Below are positions 9,784-18,604 of a stretch of 64,000 nt of DNA, one piece after another (within the stretch, counting starts at the first letter, position 1; each line of letters opens with the position of its first letter). Origin of the DNA: Clostridia bacterium (GTDB taxonomy: Bacteria > Bacillota > Clostridia > Oscillospirales > Acutalibacteraceae); the NCBI GenBank assembly GCA_017452785.1, contig JAFTLT010000003.1:1-64000 (forward strand), written 5' to 3'. The notes beneath the pieces were generated by a model. The model made no database searches, was not told where the DNA came from, and saw only the letters and a program-made list of their open reading frames with translations. A program made the translations under genes and the position numbers.

Positions 9784-9977
9784 CAGCGAAGAAACCTCGC
9801 GTTGGAAGAAATTGCGCCAACATGACTGCTCTCTTCGGCGCAAATTTCTGTTTTGGATGTTCCAAAACTCCTTGATTTACAAGGATTTTCTTCGTTTTTC
9901 TCCATCCTTACGGAAAAGGGGTGCAAAAAATGAGGATATCGTAAGGAGCAATTATGCCCCCGCAATGATGGTTTCAT
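9783..9977 (-). CDS. Possible short coupled ORF upstream of the unknown ICE gene
   Basis: An open frame of 64 codons (40 if read from the internal ATG in RMEKNEEN) ends in TGA, which overlaps the next ATG as TGATG. That arrangement is typical of translational reinitiation. The start at 9977 lies within the 3' end of the DUF6100 gene, no strong ribosome site is visible, and the product is not recognised. It may simply be untranslated spacer. Confidence 0.25.
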   Translation of the reverse strand: MKPSLRGHNCSLRYPHFLHPFSVRMEKNEENPCKSRSFGTSKTEICAEESSHVGAISSNARFLR

Positions 9978-10644
9978 AGAGCATTACCCCCTTGTCCGGC
10001 ATCGCCTTTTCTTCTATAAACCACATCGGGAAATCATGCTTTGGCACTACATAAACCTCGGTGCGGTCTTCGCTTGCCGATGCACTGCAATAGTAGTGCG
10101 AACACACCGATGGATTATCATCCGGAAGGACGTGCATTGCCACAATATCTGCAACCTTATTGACTTCGATATTATCGTGGTCTCGCATCAATCTTTCCGG
10201 TCTGTCACGATCATACACATGACGAAAAATCAATACACAGTCCCGATATCGAATTCTTGGCTTGCCTTTAAAGAACTTCTTCATCGCCTCGACCAAATAT
10301 GCTCGAATGTATTCCGTTGAGCCGGATGCTTTCTTCGGAAGCAAAGCTGGGATCCTGAGGCAGAACCATCCTTCAGCTGTGAATCCCATTTCAACCTTGA
10401 TAATGTCGGCAATGATTTCATCCACCGTTTTTGCGGCGCTTGGATTACCGGTATAAGCCGGAAGTACTCTGGTTAAAAGGGTGGTCTTTTCGGTAATGGC
10501 TTCCAACTTGATTGCCTTCTCATAAGCTGTTTCTATATCATCAGCCTCCAGATACCACCGTACTGCGGCAACCTGTTCGCTCATTCGCTTAATTCCGGTT
10601 TCAACCTTGACCATCACCTTATAAAATTTACTGTTCTTATTCAT
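9952..10644 (-). CDS. DUF6100-type ICE protein
   Basis: 230 residues from ATG 10644, which has AGGAGG nine bases upstream; the frame is open further upstream but only within the neighbouring gene. Soluble and charged, with a helical N-terminal third rich in Glu and Lys (ETAYEKAIKLEAITEKTTLL) and a beta-rich C-terminal part. It resembles the DUF6100 family that accompanies VirB4 and VirD4 in clostridial conjugative elements; function unknown. Its start overlaps the stop of the DUF5697 gene by eight bases, so the two are probably coupled. Confidence 0.7.
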   Translation of the reverse strand: MNKNSKFYKVMVKVETGIKRMSEQVAAVRWYLEADDIETAYEKAIKLEAITEKTTLLTRVLPAYTGNPSAAKTVDEIIADIIKVEMGFTAEGWFCLRIPALLPKKASGSTEYIRAYLVEAMKKFFKGKPRIRYRDCVLIFRHVYDRDRPERLMRDHDNIEVNKVADIVAMHVLPDDNPSVCSHYYCSASASEDRTEVYVVPKHDFPMWFIEEKAMPDKGVMLYETIIAGA

Positions 10645-11167
10645 CGGCGATATCCTCCTGCGCATAGAAATTGACCTTCGGCTCGTCTTCACCGTCAAAA
10701 TCAATGGTTGCGAATAGACACGGTGCATCAGGCAATCTTAGTTTGCTTATCACTCCCGTATTAGGCACAACAATGATATATTTGAGATCTTCATTCGGTT
10801 GGAGCAGCTTTGTTAAATGCTCCTCGCCTTCATACAACACTAAGATTTCATATCCCATATTTTCCTTGAGGAAGAACAACTGAGATGGATATGTTGCAGG
10901 GTAATGTGCCATCGGGTCGATTTTTTCAATAAACCTTATCAGCACCCAAACCGCAAGAATCATCCGTTGATCCGGCTGACACATCTTATCGAGTGCAAAA
11001 TAATAACCGCCGCCAACCTCCGTGATCTTGCGCTGTCTTTGGAGACTTTTCAAAACCTTTTCCAGCGCCTGCTCAGGAATCTTCAACATTTTTGTAATCT
11101 GAAGTTTTGGCAACGGTCCATATTGTGAGAGCCACTTTATTACGTGTAGCTCATCGTTTTGTAACAC
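10637..11167 (-). CDS. DUF5697-type winged-helix ICE protein
   Basis: 176 residues. Start is GTG 11167, with AGGAGG seven bases upstream. Residues 1-60 look like a winged helix-turn-helix (LHVIKWLSQYGPLPKLQITKM, then a wing with YYFALD). The remainder is mixed alpha/beta and acidic at the end. It matches my memory of DUF5697 proteins of Tn1549-like elements, whose function is unknown; DNA binding is inference. It lies 42 bases after virB4 and overlaps the next gene. Confidence 0.68.
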   Translation of the reverse strand: MLQNDELHVIKWLSQYGPLPKLQITKMLKIPEQALEKVLKSLQRQRKITEVGGGYYFALDKMCQPDQRMILAVWVLIRFIEKIDPMAHYPATYPSQLFFLKENMGYEILVLYEGEEHLTKLLQPNEDLKYIIVVPNTGVISKLRLPDAPCLFATIDFDGEDEPKVNFYAQEDIADE

Positions 11168-11209
11168 ATAAACACCTCCTTGTGCGTATTTGATATCAAA
11201 ATGAGTATT

Positions 11210-13738
11210 TTACTCGGAATGAGTATGTTCTTTCTGGCGCTGACGAAGAATTGCTTCCAATTCAGCGCGGTCTGTAGTAATCATCTCGTGTTCGGCTTTA
11301 GAGGCTTTTACGAGAACCGGCACCTTATTGTTGTTTGAATAAATTAAAGCTTCACCACGCTCAAAACGAGTGATTGACTGAATCTCGGTCTTGGTCAGTT
11401 TCAAAACATCCTGAACGTACTTGGCTTCATCCGGCTCAAGGTTGAGAATGATTTTGTTCTTTGAATTATTGATAATGGCACGCCCGTACTTACCATCTTC
11501 GAGTCCGAAGAAGTCGCTGAGGTCCTGTGTAGCAGAAACGGCTGCACCACCGAATCCACGAATGGTTTTGAAAATGGTCAAGCAGAACTCTGCAGCTTGT
11601 TTATTAGAGCTGGTACCGACAAGCTTCCATATCTCGTCGATCATAACCGCCTTCTTCTTGGTAAGGTCTTTCTTGACTGAGTCCCAAATATAATCGAGGG
11701 CAATCATCATACCAACGGGAAGAAGTTTGCCTTTAAGCTCTGACAGGTCAAACACAATATACTTATTTGATAAGTCCACGTTGGTCTGTCGATTAAAGGA
11801 TTGTGCCGAACCGGTAACAAATCGGCTTACGATAACAGCGATACGCTCGGTCATCTTATTCTCAAGCAGATGCTTGTGCAGGTCTCCGAGAATCGGCATT
11901 TGCTTCATCTTCGGAGGAGTTGCTGAGGGATCCTCATAGACCGACTCGTTATCGTGAGTGATACCAAAATCAGCGTAGGTCTTAATTAGTGCCTCATCGA
12001 GAAGTTGTTCTTCTTCATTGGTCATATCGGGGATAAGCAATGAGAAGAAAATCATTAACTGCTGAATCTTATTAGCCAGCATCGAACCGAGTTCCACATA
12101 GTCCATCGCATCGATAAGCTCCATCTCAGGAGCAATCGTGTGTCTGATTTCCATAATGTTGATGCAGTGCGGAGAACCGGGTGCAATTCGTATAAACTGA
12201 CCACCCACGGCATTACACGCACGTCTGAACTCATGACCCTTGATAGGTGCCAGGATAAAGCATTGAATGCCGCGCATTCTCATGCGCAAAGCCAAAAGTT
12301 GAAGCGTAAAGGTTTTTCCTGCTCCACTGGTGCCGATAAGGTTAAGGTTCGCGTTTTTGTTCTTCTTGGTATTGAACAGATCCACAATACATAGCGAGTT
12401 ATTATGACGGTTGATTCCAAGCAGAACGCCCGTGTCATCCGAGAGCTCATAGCTCGTAAACATATAGGTGGATGCCGCGCCGCTTGTGAGCACGTTTCTT
12501 TTAGCTTTCTTCTCAAGTGAAGGGGCTATCTTTAAAAAAGGCATTACTGAACGAAGCGCGCTCTCCTGTTGGAAACGGCAATCACTCACATACATATCCA
12601 TCGACTTTAACATATCGACCATTTGTTGCTTGCGCCACATTAGCTCCTCGTATGTTTTGGCGGATATAGTAATGAAGACCGACATATAAAACAAATCTTC
12701 ATTGTAGTTCGCGATACCGTGCTTGATGTAATAGCCGGCCTGAATGGAGTTTGCAAGTTCCTCATAGTCGGTACTGGTATCCTGCATACCCTTGATTTTA
12801 GTACGATTCAGCCTGATACGCTGAGCTACGCGATCAATGGATTTACTTCGGTTCTCTCGGCGCAGATGAACATCAATGTCCACGCCTTCGCCTGCATTGA
12901 TTAGTGAACTCATCCAACCGGCTCGAACCTTACTTGGATACCCATCACCCTTGATATACAGGAATGTGTAATACAGTCCGTCCATAATCACATAGTTATA
13001 ATGCTTTAGATCGATTCCTCGCGGAGAAACAAAATGAGCAAAGCGGATATGCGGAACTTCATCGATGCCGATAACTTTATTCTTTGCTGCCATCGTATCA
13101 ATGACCACACGCTCAACACGGCTCGTAAACGGTTCATCAACGCAAGATTTTCGATTAAAGAACATATATAGAATTTCTGCTGTTGCTTCATCCGGATCCT
13201 CGGGCTGAAGAATGTTATTCCCACACTGCATAAAGTACGCTCTGGCATTCTGTTCAGCCGTTTGCATCATACTGAAGATTTGTGAGAAGTCATCCGTTTC
13301 ATTGCGACGGAGTTCTTCATATTGGAAAATCAAAAAGAAGCGCCTTGTGAGCGCTTCTCGGCTTCCGACATCCTTGATAAGATTGATATAATCTTCTCCA
13401 AGGTGCTTGCATTCTTCGCTCGGTTCTGCTTCCAGTTCCTCACGAACCATTGCCACGTGCTTATCGGAGTCAGCGCGTCGAGTGATGGATTTGAATTGTA
13501 GTTTCATTGGTGAGATCTTGAGCCAACTCGCAAAGGTGGAGATGATGCTGAACTGCTCATCATCCGAGCGAAGCATAAAGTTGATGGGCTCAATCTCAAG
13601 GATCTTAATGTACCTGCCGTCCGTGGTTTCAACGATACCGTGGCGTAGGTCTTTGATTGGTATGAAGTCCTGTACGAACTCAAGCTTTTCTGGCTTTTTT
13701 CTTTGCTTTTTTCCTTTTGCGGAGTTGCGCTGGGTCAT
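11210..13738 (-). CDS. virB4: VirB4-family conjugation ATPase
   Basis: 842 residues. An N-terminal domain of about 400 residues precedes a RecA-like ATPase with Walker A GTSGAGKT at 469-476 and Walker B VMIDEIWK near 690. VirB4 powers assembly of the mating channel and possibly substrate passage at the inner face of the membrane. The final residues are charged. The start ATG 13738 has a GAAGGGTGGG region upstream and lies inside the 3' end of the PrgI gene, a 59-base overlap. Length and motifs are normal for the family; the gene looks intact. Confidence 0.95.
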   Translation of the reverse strand: MTQRNSAKGKKQRKKPEKLEFVQDFIPIKDLRHGIVETTDGRYIKILEIEPINFMLRSDDEQFSIISTFASWLKISPMKLQFKSITRRADSDKHVAMVREELEAEPSEECKHLGEDYINLIKDVGSREALTRRFFLIFQYEELRRNETDDFSQIFSMMQTAEQNARAYFMQCGNNILQPEDPDEATAEILYMFFNRKSCVDEPFTSRVERVVIDTMAAKNKVIGIDEVPHIRFAHFVSPRGIDLKHYNYVIMDGLYYTFLYIKGDGYPSKVRAGWMSSLINAGEGVDIDVHLRRENRSKSIDRVAQRIRLNRTKIKGMQDTSTDYEELANSIQAGYYIKHGIANYNEDLFYMSVFITISAKTYEELMWRKQQMVDMLKSMDMYVSDCRFQQESALRSVMPFLKIAPSLEKKAKRNVLTSGAASTYMFTSYELSDDTGVLLGINRHNNSLCIVDLFNTKKNKNANLNLIGTSGAGKTFTLQLLALRMRMRGIQCFILAPIKGHEFRRACNAVGGQFIRIAPGSPHCINIMEIRHTIAPEMELIDAMDYVELGSMLANKIQQLMIFFSLLIPDMTNEEEQLLDEALIKTYADFGITHDNESVYEDPSATPPKMKQMPILGDLHKHLLENKMTERIAVIVSRFVTGSAQSFNRQTNVDLSNKYIVFDLSELKGKLLPVGMMIALDYIWDSVKKDLTKKKAVMIDEIWKLVGTSSNKQAAEFCLTIFKTIRGFGGAAVSATQDLSDFFGLEDGKYGRAIINNSKNKIILNLEPDEAKYVQDVLKLTKTEIQSITRFERGEALIYSNNNKVPVLVKASKAEHEMITTDRAELEAILRQRQKEHTHSE

Positions 13739-14057
13739 ATTTATATCCCACCCTTCTAAAAGTTAGTTTTCTGCGGCTCATCAGGTAATAGATGATGTGC
13801 CCTAAATACTGGAACAGTGAGTCTCCGTCAATTCCCATCATTGCAACTACGCCGAGTGGAATCAGCGTTACTGTCATTACAACGATGCGGATTGTACTCG
13901 GCATCGGTATCAGCATCAGCTCCGGATAACCAACAAGCGCGATTAACACCAGTGCTTCGATGGCATTGCGGGGCTCAAGCATTCCGCCCAGGATCTTACC
14001 TGAGTCTGTGTAGTTTGCCGGTATAGAGAAGACATTGCTGAACTCCTGATCGTCCAT
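13680..14057 (-). CDS. PrgI-family conjugation membrane protein
   Basis: 125 residues with two membrane segments (about 33-52 and 57-75), then a strongly basic tail (QLRKRKKAKKKARKA) facing the cytoplasm. This size and topology, immediately before virB4, is that of PrgI-family proteins, which correspond to the VirB3 role of anchoring VirB4 to the channel. AGAAGG precedes ATG 14057. The gene overlaps virB4 by 59 bases. Confidence 0.85.
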   Translation of the reverse strand: MDDQEFSNVFSIPANYTDSGKILGGMLEPRNAIEALVLIALVGYPELMLIPMPSTIRIVVMTVTLIPLGVVAMMGIDGDSLFQYLGHIIYYLMSRRKLTFRRVGYKYDPAQLRKRKKAKKKARKA

Positions 14058-14072
14058 AGCTACACCTTCTTT

Positions 14073-15794
14073 CTATTCAACGCCGGGTACAACCGACGAA
14101 TCTTCAAAATTAATCTCTTTCGGTCTGCGCAGGGAAAGACTTGCTTCATAGCTCGGTGTGTTAAGTATGACACCCTCGCCACCGGAGGAATGCACCCACA
14201 TACGCTCTCCGTTTTCACCGTATCCGGCAAAGAGAAGCACGTGATTCCATCCTTGACCGTCAGCATCCATTAAGAAACCAAGGTCACCCGGCAAGAGCTC
14301 CTCGGCTGTAATGGAATAAGAATTATCCCATTGATTCCAAGTCCTTTCTTGAAGACTGACTCCAACCGCCGTTTTATATGTCCAGTCGGTAAATCCGGAG
14401 CAATCCAGACCGAAGGGCCTTATAGTTCCGCTTGTGGTAGACCCTGCCGCTGTTACAAGTTTTGGAGTATTCCATTCATCATTCCAGCCTGCAGCCGATT
14501 TGCCTCCCCAGAAGTAAGGAACCTTGCCTACAAGAGAAAGCCCGGTTTTTACAATATGCTTACGGGTCTCACTGCAATTTTGTCTCGCAAGGAATGCGAT
14601 AAGCTCGGTATTTGTAAGCGGAACTGCACTTCCGTTTGATGCTGTGCCGTAAAGCGTCATCTTAAGTGCCTGAGCTCGGCTATCAATAACTTTACCGTAG
14701 GTTGTACCAAACTGGCTGTATTCGGCATTCAGATCCAAACCGAAGGCACTGGAAATGACCGTATTATCAAAAGGATGAATGGTGCATTCCAGATACTTGA
14801 CGATTTCTTTTGTCGGGGTCAAGGTCTGTTTACCTACAGACTGATAATAGGTTGCTGTTCGGGTTCCACTAATCGAACCACCAGAGTATATGGGAAGCGT
14901 CACCGTTACGGCAGTATAAGCATCAACCTCAACGGCAACATCCGAAGTTTTTTCTTCATCCTGCACATAGTAGGTCTTTTCAGCGGTTTCATATCGGTAC
15001 TGAGGAACACCGTTGATCGTGCCGGTCTGGACGATTCTTGTGACCACCGTCATCGTAACTGGCTTATAGGTATAATATGTAACCGGTGTAACAACTTCAT
15101 TTTCCTTTTCTACCGATGTCACCGGAAACATGTTGCCGGATATTCCCGATAGCTTTGCCTCCAGGTCACTGTCGGTAGCACTGAGCTGATCAACCGAGGT
15201 GGAATATGCTGACATGATATATGCAACATCATAACCTGCAGAGCTTTGTGCGTTATTTATAAGTGCATTCATGGAAAGTTCGTAGTCATAACCACCATCC
15301 ACTATTAGAGTTTCCACCTGAGCCATTGAGGAATCGTATCCAAGACCGATAATATCAGCTATCTTATCCGTTACAGCTTCAAATACCGTAACAATGGTAA
15401 CCGGTTCGTTTCCATCAAGGCCAAGAGCTCTATTAACCAAAATCCCTGGTAGCTCTACTATGAGCACGATTAAGAAAACCACACACAAACAGATGCAGAC
15501 GAGAATCTTGAAGAGTGTGTGACGCATTGCCCATGCCGCTGAAATTATTGCACCCCAAGGGCCGCCCGAAGCAGTACCGGCCGCAATTTCTGCTACTGCT
15601 TTGCCGCCCTCAACACCGGCTTTTACAGTTGCAGCAGCCACATTTGCTGTTGCTTCTGCACCTTTCGCTGCAGCTTGTTTAGCAACCTCTTTACCGGCCT
15701 TTGTGGCTTGTTTTGCAGCTTTTGCAGCATTATTGACCGCACTGCCGTAATTATCGGCGCCGTCACCGATTTGTTGTTTATTCGGCTCTGCCAT
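14073..15794 (-). CDS. Membrane-anchored NlpC/P60 peptidoglycan hydrolase (VirB1/CwlT role)
   Basis: 573 residues from ATG 15794, which has AGGAGG eight bases upstream (a GTG nine bases earlier overlaps the ribosome site). Residues 1-75 are Ala- and Lys-rich and cytoplasmic. A single membrane segment lies at about 97-117. A long extracellular region then leads to an NlpC/P60 domain in the last 170 residues, with catalytic Cys in LDCSGF, His in WNHVLLFAGY and a third polar residue in WVHSSGG. Such proteins cut the cell wall to let the conjugation channel through. The CwlT-type lysozyme domain of Tn916 is not evident, so only one lytic domain is supported. Confidence 0.88.
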   Translation of the reverse strand: MAEPNKQQIGDGADNYGSAVNNAAKAAKQATKAGKEVAKQAAAKGAEATANVAAATVKAGVEGGKAVAEIAAGTASGGPWGAIISAAWAMRHTLFKILVCICLCVVFLIVLIVELPGILVNRALGLDGNEPVTIVTVFEAVTDKIADIIGLGYDSSMAQVETLIVDGGYDYELSMNALINNAQSSAGYDVAYIMSAYSTSVDQLSATDSDLEAKLSGISGNMFPVTSVEKENEVVTPVTYYTYKPVTMTVVTRIVQTGTINGVPQYRYETAEKTYYVQDEEKTSDVAVEVDAYTAVTVTLPIYSGGSISGTRTATYYQSVGKQTLTPTKEIVKYLECTIHPFDNTVISSAFGLDLNAEYSQFGTTYGKVIDSRAQALKMTLYGTASNGSAVPLTNTELIAFLARQNCSETRKHIVKTGLSLVGKVPYFWGGKSAAGWNDEWNTPKLVTAAGSTTSGTIRPFGLDCSGFTDWTYKTAVGVSLQERTWNQWDNSYSITAEELLPGDLGFLMDADGQGWNHVLLFAGYGENGERMWVHSSGGEGVILNTPSYEASLSLRRPKEINFEDSSVVPGVE

Positions 15795-15897
15795 TATCTG
15801 CACCTCCTATATTCAACTGCATTTGGCAGTGTTATTTTCGATTTAAGAAAAGCTAACAGCCGAACCGGAAAAACCGATTCGGCTGCTGCTCATTTGT

Positions 15898-17985
15898 TTA
15901 CCTCTTACGCTTGGGAGACTTGATTTCGCCATCACTTCTGGCTTCAGGTTCTCCGTAACGTGAAGGTGTTGATTTATAGCGAACCGTATCAACGTTGACC
16001 GTTCGCACGTTGTCGCCGTCATAAACGGGTTTTCCGTTTTCAAAGACGGGTATGCGATCCACGGCAGCCTCACCGTGAATTGCATACCATTGACTCCCGT
16101 TGACATCCTCGTATACCTGATAATCTCCACGAGGGGGAGCAAACTGCGAGGTATCGTAGAACATCGTTCCGGAACCGTTCTCGTGTCTGACTTCAAAGTG
16201 CCCGTCAAGCCTTTCGGAGCCATCCACAGAAGAAATAGGCTGATCGAATCCTGGCATAAACTGTTGGAAATAAGCCTGGTTATATGCATATGCATCATCG
16301 CCGCCCTCTAACTGAGGAGCATCGGCGTGCTGATTCATAGCATACCAGTCTACACCGTTTGCAGCTGTCATAACCGTATGAGGAGCATCCGGTTCATCAT
16401 AGTAAGCACTGTTGTACCACATAGTGTTGTGGCCATCGTGACTTGCTTCGATAACACCGTCTCCAACGGTTCTGAGAGTTGTACCCTCGGCTGCATCCGG
16501 GAATGTGGCAGCAACTTGTGCAGCTTCTGCGGTAGAGCCGGAGAATTGAGGAGCATCGTAGAACGCACCTGCACCCGGACCGCTTGCCATTTGATACCAC
16601 TGACTGCCATCCGAAGCTGTAACAACGGAATGAGGACCATCAGGTTTTTCAAATTGAGCTGCACTGTACATTGCGACTGAAGTTTCCTTTCCGTCCGTAC
16701 CCACAACCTTGGCTGCGATCTGACCACCGGTGATTTCGGCACCTGAAACATTCATACCGCTCATATGCGGCATGTAGTTTGCAAGACTTCTATCAGCAAT
16801 ATCTCCGGCAATTGTACCGGACATATTCGGTGTTCGTGCTGCGACGGAAGCGATAGAGTCACCAGTTAACTGCGCACCGTTACGTGCGGCCATACCGCCA
16901 AAGACTCTGCCAACAAATCCAATCGTACCACCGGCACCCATACGAGTACCGCCTTGTACAACAGCATCTCGAACATAGCTGTTACCCTTGAACATGTTTG
17001 CAAATCCTGACGCAAAACCGCTTGCGGCGGCACCGGTACCTGTGGCAGCAGCTCCACCGAATACGTTACCAGCGCTTCTTACTCCGTGTCCAATGCCGGT
17101 GACAACTCTTGCCGCCATCAGAAGTTCCATACCCATACTGGATCCGGTTTGGGCTACGTTAAGCCCCATTGCCGCCAGATAAGAGTCAAACTTCTGCGCA
17201 GTTTTGAGGAATGCCAAGGCGCAGAACAACCAGAGGAATACGCTGCCATATCCGGTAGATAAGGCACCACCGTTACCAATATAGGCACCCATCGAGGAGT
17301 TGAAGCCTCTCAGGAACCATACATTCATAACGAGCAATAATAGCTGGGATCCAACCATACGGCACCAACTTCTGAAAACCGGCACCGTAACTTTTGAGGC
17401 ACCCATGGAATACGCCAGAGGTGATGTGTAGCAGAGCACGCCAACCACGACATACCGTTCGACCGTTTCAAGCAAAAGCTTGAAATAGTTCCAACCTAAT
17501 GCAATCTCCAAGATAACGAGAAGCAATAAACCAACAACGGATATAGTGGCTATGATGGTTGTTAGTCCATTCATTAGCATTGATTCGATTCCTGCAAATG
17601 TGAAATCTTCTGCGTTCATCTGAATATCCATCAAGGCTGTGTACGGTGCCGTAGCAATGTCGAGGCACATTGAGAAGATCGGTTTTGAATAACCGATAAG
17701 CAGTGCAAACAATGCACTTCTACCAATCAGTGTCCACGGATTTTCCGCATCTGTAACCGGCCCACCGAATATCCGAAATAATTGCCAGACCGTTATGAGG
17801 AAGAGAATTGCCCAAGCCGTATACTGCATGACAGTAAAGGCTTTGCTTACGAAGGGGAAATATTCTTCCATGGCGGTCATGTCTGTGCCAAGCGCCTGCA
17901 GGAACATACCTGAGACAGCATCCATCAGGTCGGTTACAACAGAACTGACCCATGTGATTATCCCTTCAAATATCCAGTCAAGCAT
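15898..17985 (-). CDS. VirB6/TrbL-like polytopic conjugation protein
   Basis: 695 residues. The first 300 residues contain about six to seven membrane helices, followed by a Gly/Ala-rich segment (about 300-370) and a hydrophilic C-terminal domain of about 300 residues. That organisation fits TrbL/VirB6 proteins with long extracytoplasmic or cytoplasmic tails. The tail carries three copies of a roughly 28-residue motif ending in W-Y-x-hydrophobic (see repeat entry), and the C terminus is basic (EIKSPKRKR). GGAGGTG lies seven bases before the ATG. It lies between the VirB2-like pilin and the NlpC/P60 gene and would form the membrane pore. Confidence 0.85.
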   Translation of the reverse strand: MLDWIFEGIITWVSSVVTDLMDAVSGMFLQALGTDMTAMEEYFPFVSKAFTVMQYTAWAILFLITVWQLFRIFGGPVTDAENPWTLIGRSALFALLIGYSKPIFSMCLDIATAPYTALMDIQMNAEDFTFAGIESMLMNGLTTIIATISVVGLLLLVILEIALGWNYFKLLLETVERYVVVGVLCYTSPLAYSMGASKVTVPVFRSWCRMVGSQLLLLVMNVWFLRGFNSSMGAYIGNGGALSTGYGSVFLWLFCALAFLKTAQKFDSYLAAMGLNVAQTGSSMGMELLMAARVVTGIGHGVRSAGNVFGGAAATGTGAAASGFASGFANMFKGNSYVRDAVVQGGTRMGAGGTIGFVGRVFGGMAARNGAQLTGDSIASVAARTPNMSGTIAGDIADRSLANYMPHMSGMNVSGAEITGGQIAAKVVGTDGKETSVAMYSAAQFEKPDGPHSVVTASDGSQWYQMASGPGAGAFYDAPQFSGSTAEAAQVAATFPDAAEGTTLRTVGDGVIEASHDGHNTMWYNSAYYDEPDAPHTVMTAANGVDWYAMNQHADAPQLEGGDDAYAYNQAYFQQFMPGFDQPISSVDGSERLDGHFEVRHENGSGTMFYDTSQFAPPRGDYQVYEDVNGSQWYAIHGEAAVDRIPVFENGKPVYDGDNVRTVNVDTVRYKSTPSRYGEPEARSDGEIKSPKRKR
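16078..16671 (-). repeat. Three 28-29-residue repeats in the VirB6-like tail
   Basis: Three copies at 16588-16671, 16336-16422 and 16078-16164 each read M-x-Y-x-(S/T)-x-x(Y/F)-x-x-P, then a hydrophobic strand, D/N-G-x-x-WY and a final hydrophobic residue. Spacing between copies is about 250 bases. The copies differ clearly in sequence, so this is an old protein repeat rather than a recent DNA duplication. Confidence 0.7.
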
Positions 17986-18020
17986 CGGCTATCACCTCCA
18001 TCCCTGCTTGACCCGGATGC

Positions 18021-18413
18021 TTAAATGGTGACAGTGCCACCACCGCCGCCACCACCGGGCGAGTAATTTCCGCCGGCGATGAGAGGCTGCAAGTACGCAA
18101 CGATGAAGCCAAGAGAGTTTAGAATAATCCAAGTGATCACGATTCTCTTGAGCCACTGCGTTGCTTCGTCCACTGCACGCTGATTTCGCGAAACCATTCG
18201 GATAATCAGGGCAATGGCGCCCACTGTGACTGCCACGATGGTACTGATCGCTACAATCTGACCGTAAATATCCTGCATAATCGCCGAAAAGCGATCCCAG
18301 ATAGTTGCGGCCATAACAGGTTGCATCGAAAAAAACATTGCCGACGCAGCACCAACGAGCGACCAATAGGCGGAATTCAGGTTATTCCTACCCAGCCTGA
18401 GTTGCTTGATCAT
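18021..18413 (-). CDS. VirB2/TrbC-like pilin subunit candidate
   Basis: 130 residues. A probable signal/membrane segment at about 18-36 ends in PVMAA, and two further hydrophobic helices follow (about 50-73 and 87-112). The C terminus is glycine-rich (PGGGGGGGTVTI). Small proteins with this topology at the head of transfer operons are VirB2-like channel or pilus subunits. AAAGGAGG lies about ten bases upstream of ATG 18413. It is the first gene of the transfer operon, directly behind the promoter and leader terminator. Confidence 0.75.
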   Translation of the reverse strand: MIKQLRLGRNNLNSAYWSLVGAASAMFFSMQPVMAATIWDRFSAIMQDIYGQIVAISTIVAVTVGAIALIIRMVSRNQRAVDEATQWLKRIVITWIILNSLGFIVAYLQPLIAGGNYSPGGGGGGGTVTI

Positions 18414-18447
18414 GCCTGTGTACCTCCTTTTTCAGAATTCGGGCAAC

Positions 18448-18492
18448 AAAAAAAAGCCGTCTCTTTCAAGCATTTCTGCTAAAAGAAACGGC
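18448..18492 (-). terminator. Intrinsic terminator in the transfer-operon leader (possible attenuator)
   Basis: On the minus strand GCCGTTTCTTT and AAAGAGACGGC form an 11-bp stem (one mismatch) followed by eight T residues. It lies about 30 bases downstream of the predicted transcription start and about 35 bases before the VirB2-like start codon. It is therefore inside the leader rather than behind a gene. Expression of the operon would need read-through or antitermination. Confidence 0.8.
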
Positions 18493-18527
18493 CTCGTCTT
18501 CACCCGAGCCCACTTTTGGACGATACA

Positions 18528-18556
18528 AGTATAACACATTTTCTTTTGCTTGTCAT
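18528..18556 (-). promoter_or_regulatory. Promoter of the conjugation operon
   Basis: Minus strand: -35 ATGACA (18556-18551), 17-base spacer, -10 TATACT (18533-18528). The predicted start is near 18521. The -35 lies inside the last of five tandem 11-bp repeats, which suggests activation or repression at this site. Confidence 0.72.
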
Positions 18557-18604
18557 CGGCTATTTGTCGGCTTTTTATAGGCGATTTATAGGCACTTTAT
18601 AGGC
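18550..18604 (-). repeat. Five tandem 11-bp repeats at the transfer promoter
   Basis: On the plus strand five consecutive 11-base units end in GGC: TTGTCATCGGC, TATTTGTCGGC, TTTTTATAGGC, GATTTATAGGC, ACTTTATAGGC. On the minus strand the consensus is GCCTATAAAxx, decaying towards the promoter. The array overlaps the stop of the upstream regulator gene and the -35 element. The one-helical-turn period places all units on one face of DNA, as in operators for cooperative binding. Confidence 0.85.

Noticed and set aside
18550-18604. 11-bp repeats as a replication-origin iteron set
   Set aside because: Possible in principle, but their overlap with a well-spaced promoter and the regulator stop favours an operator; no other origin signal seen.
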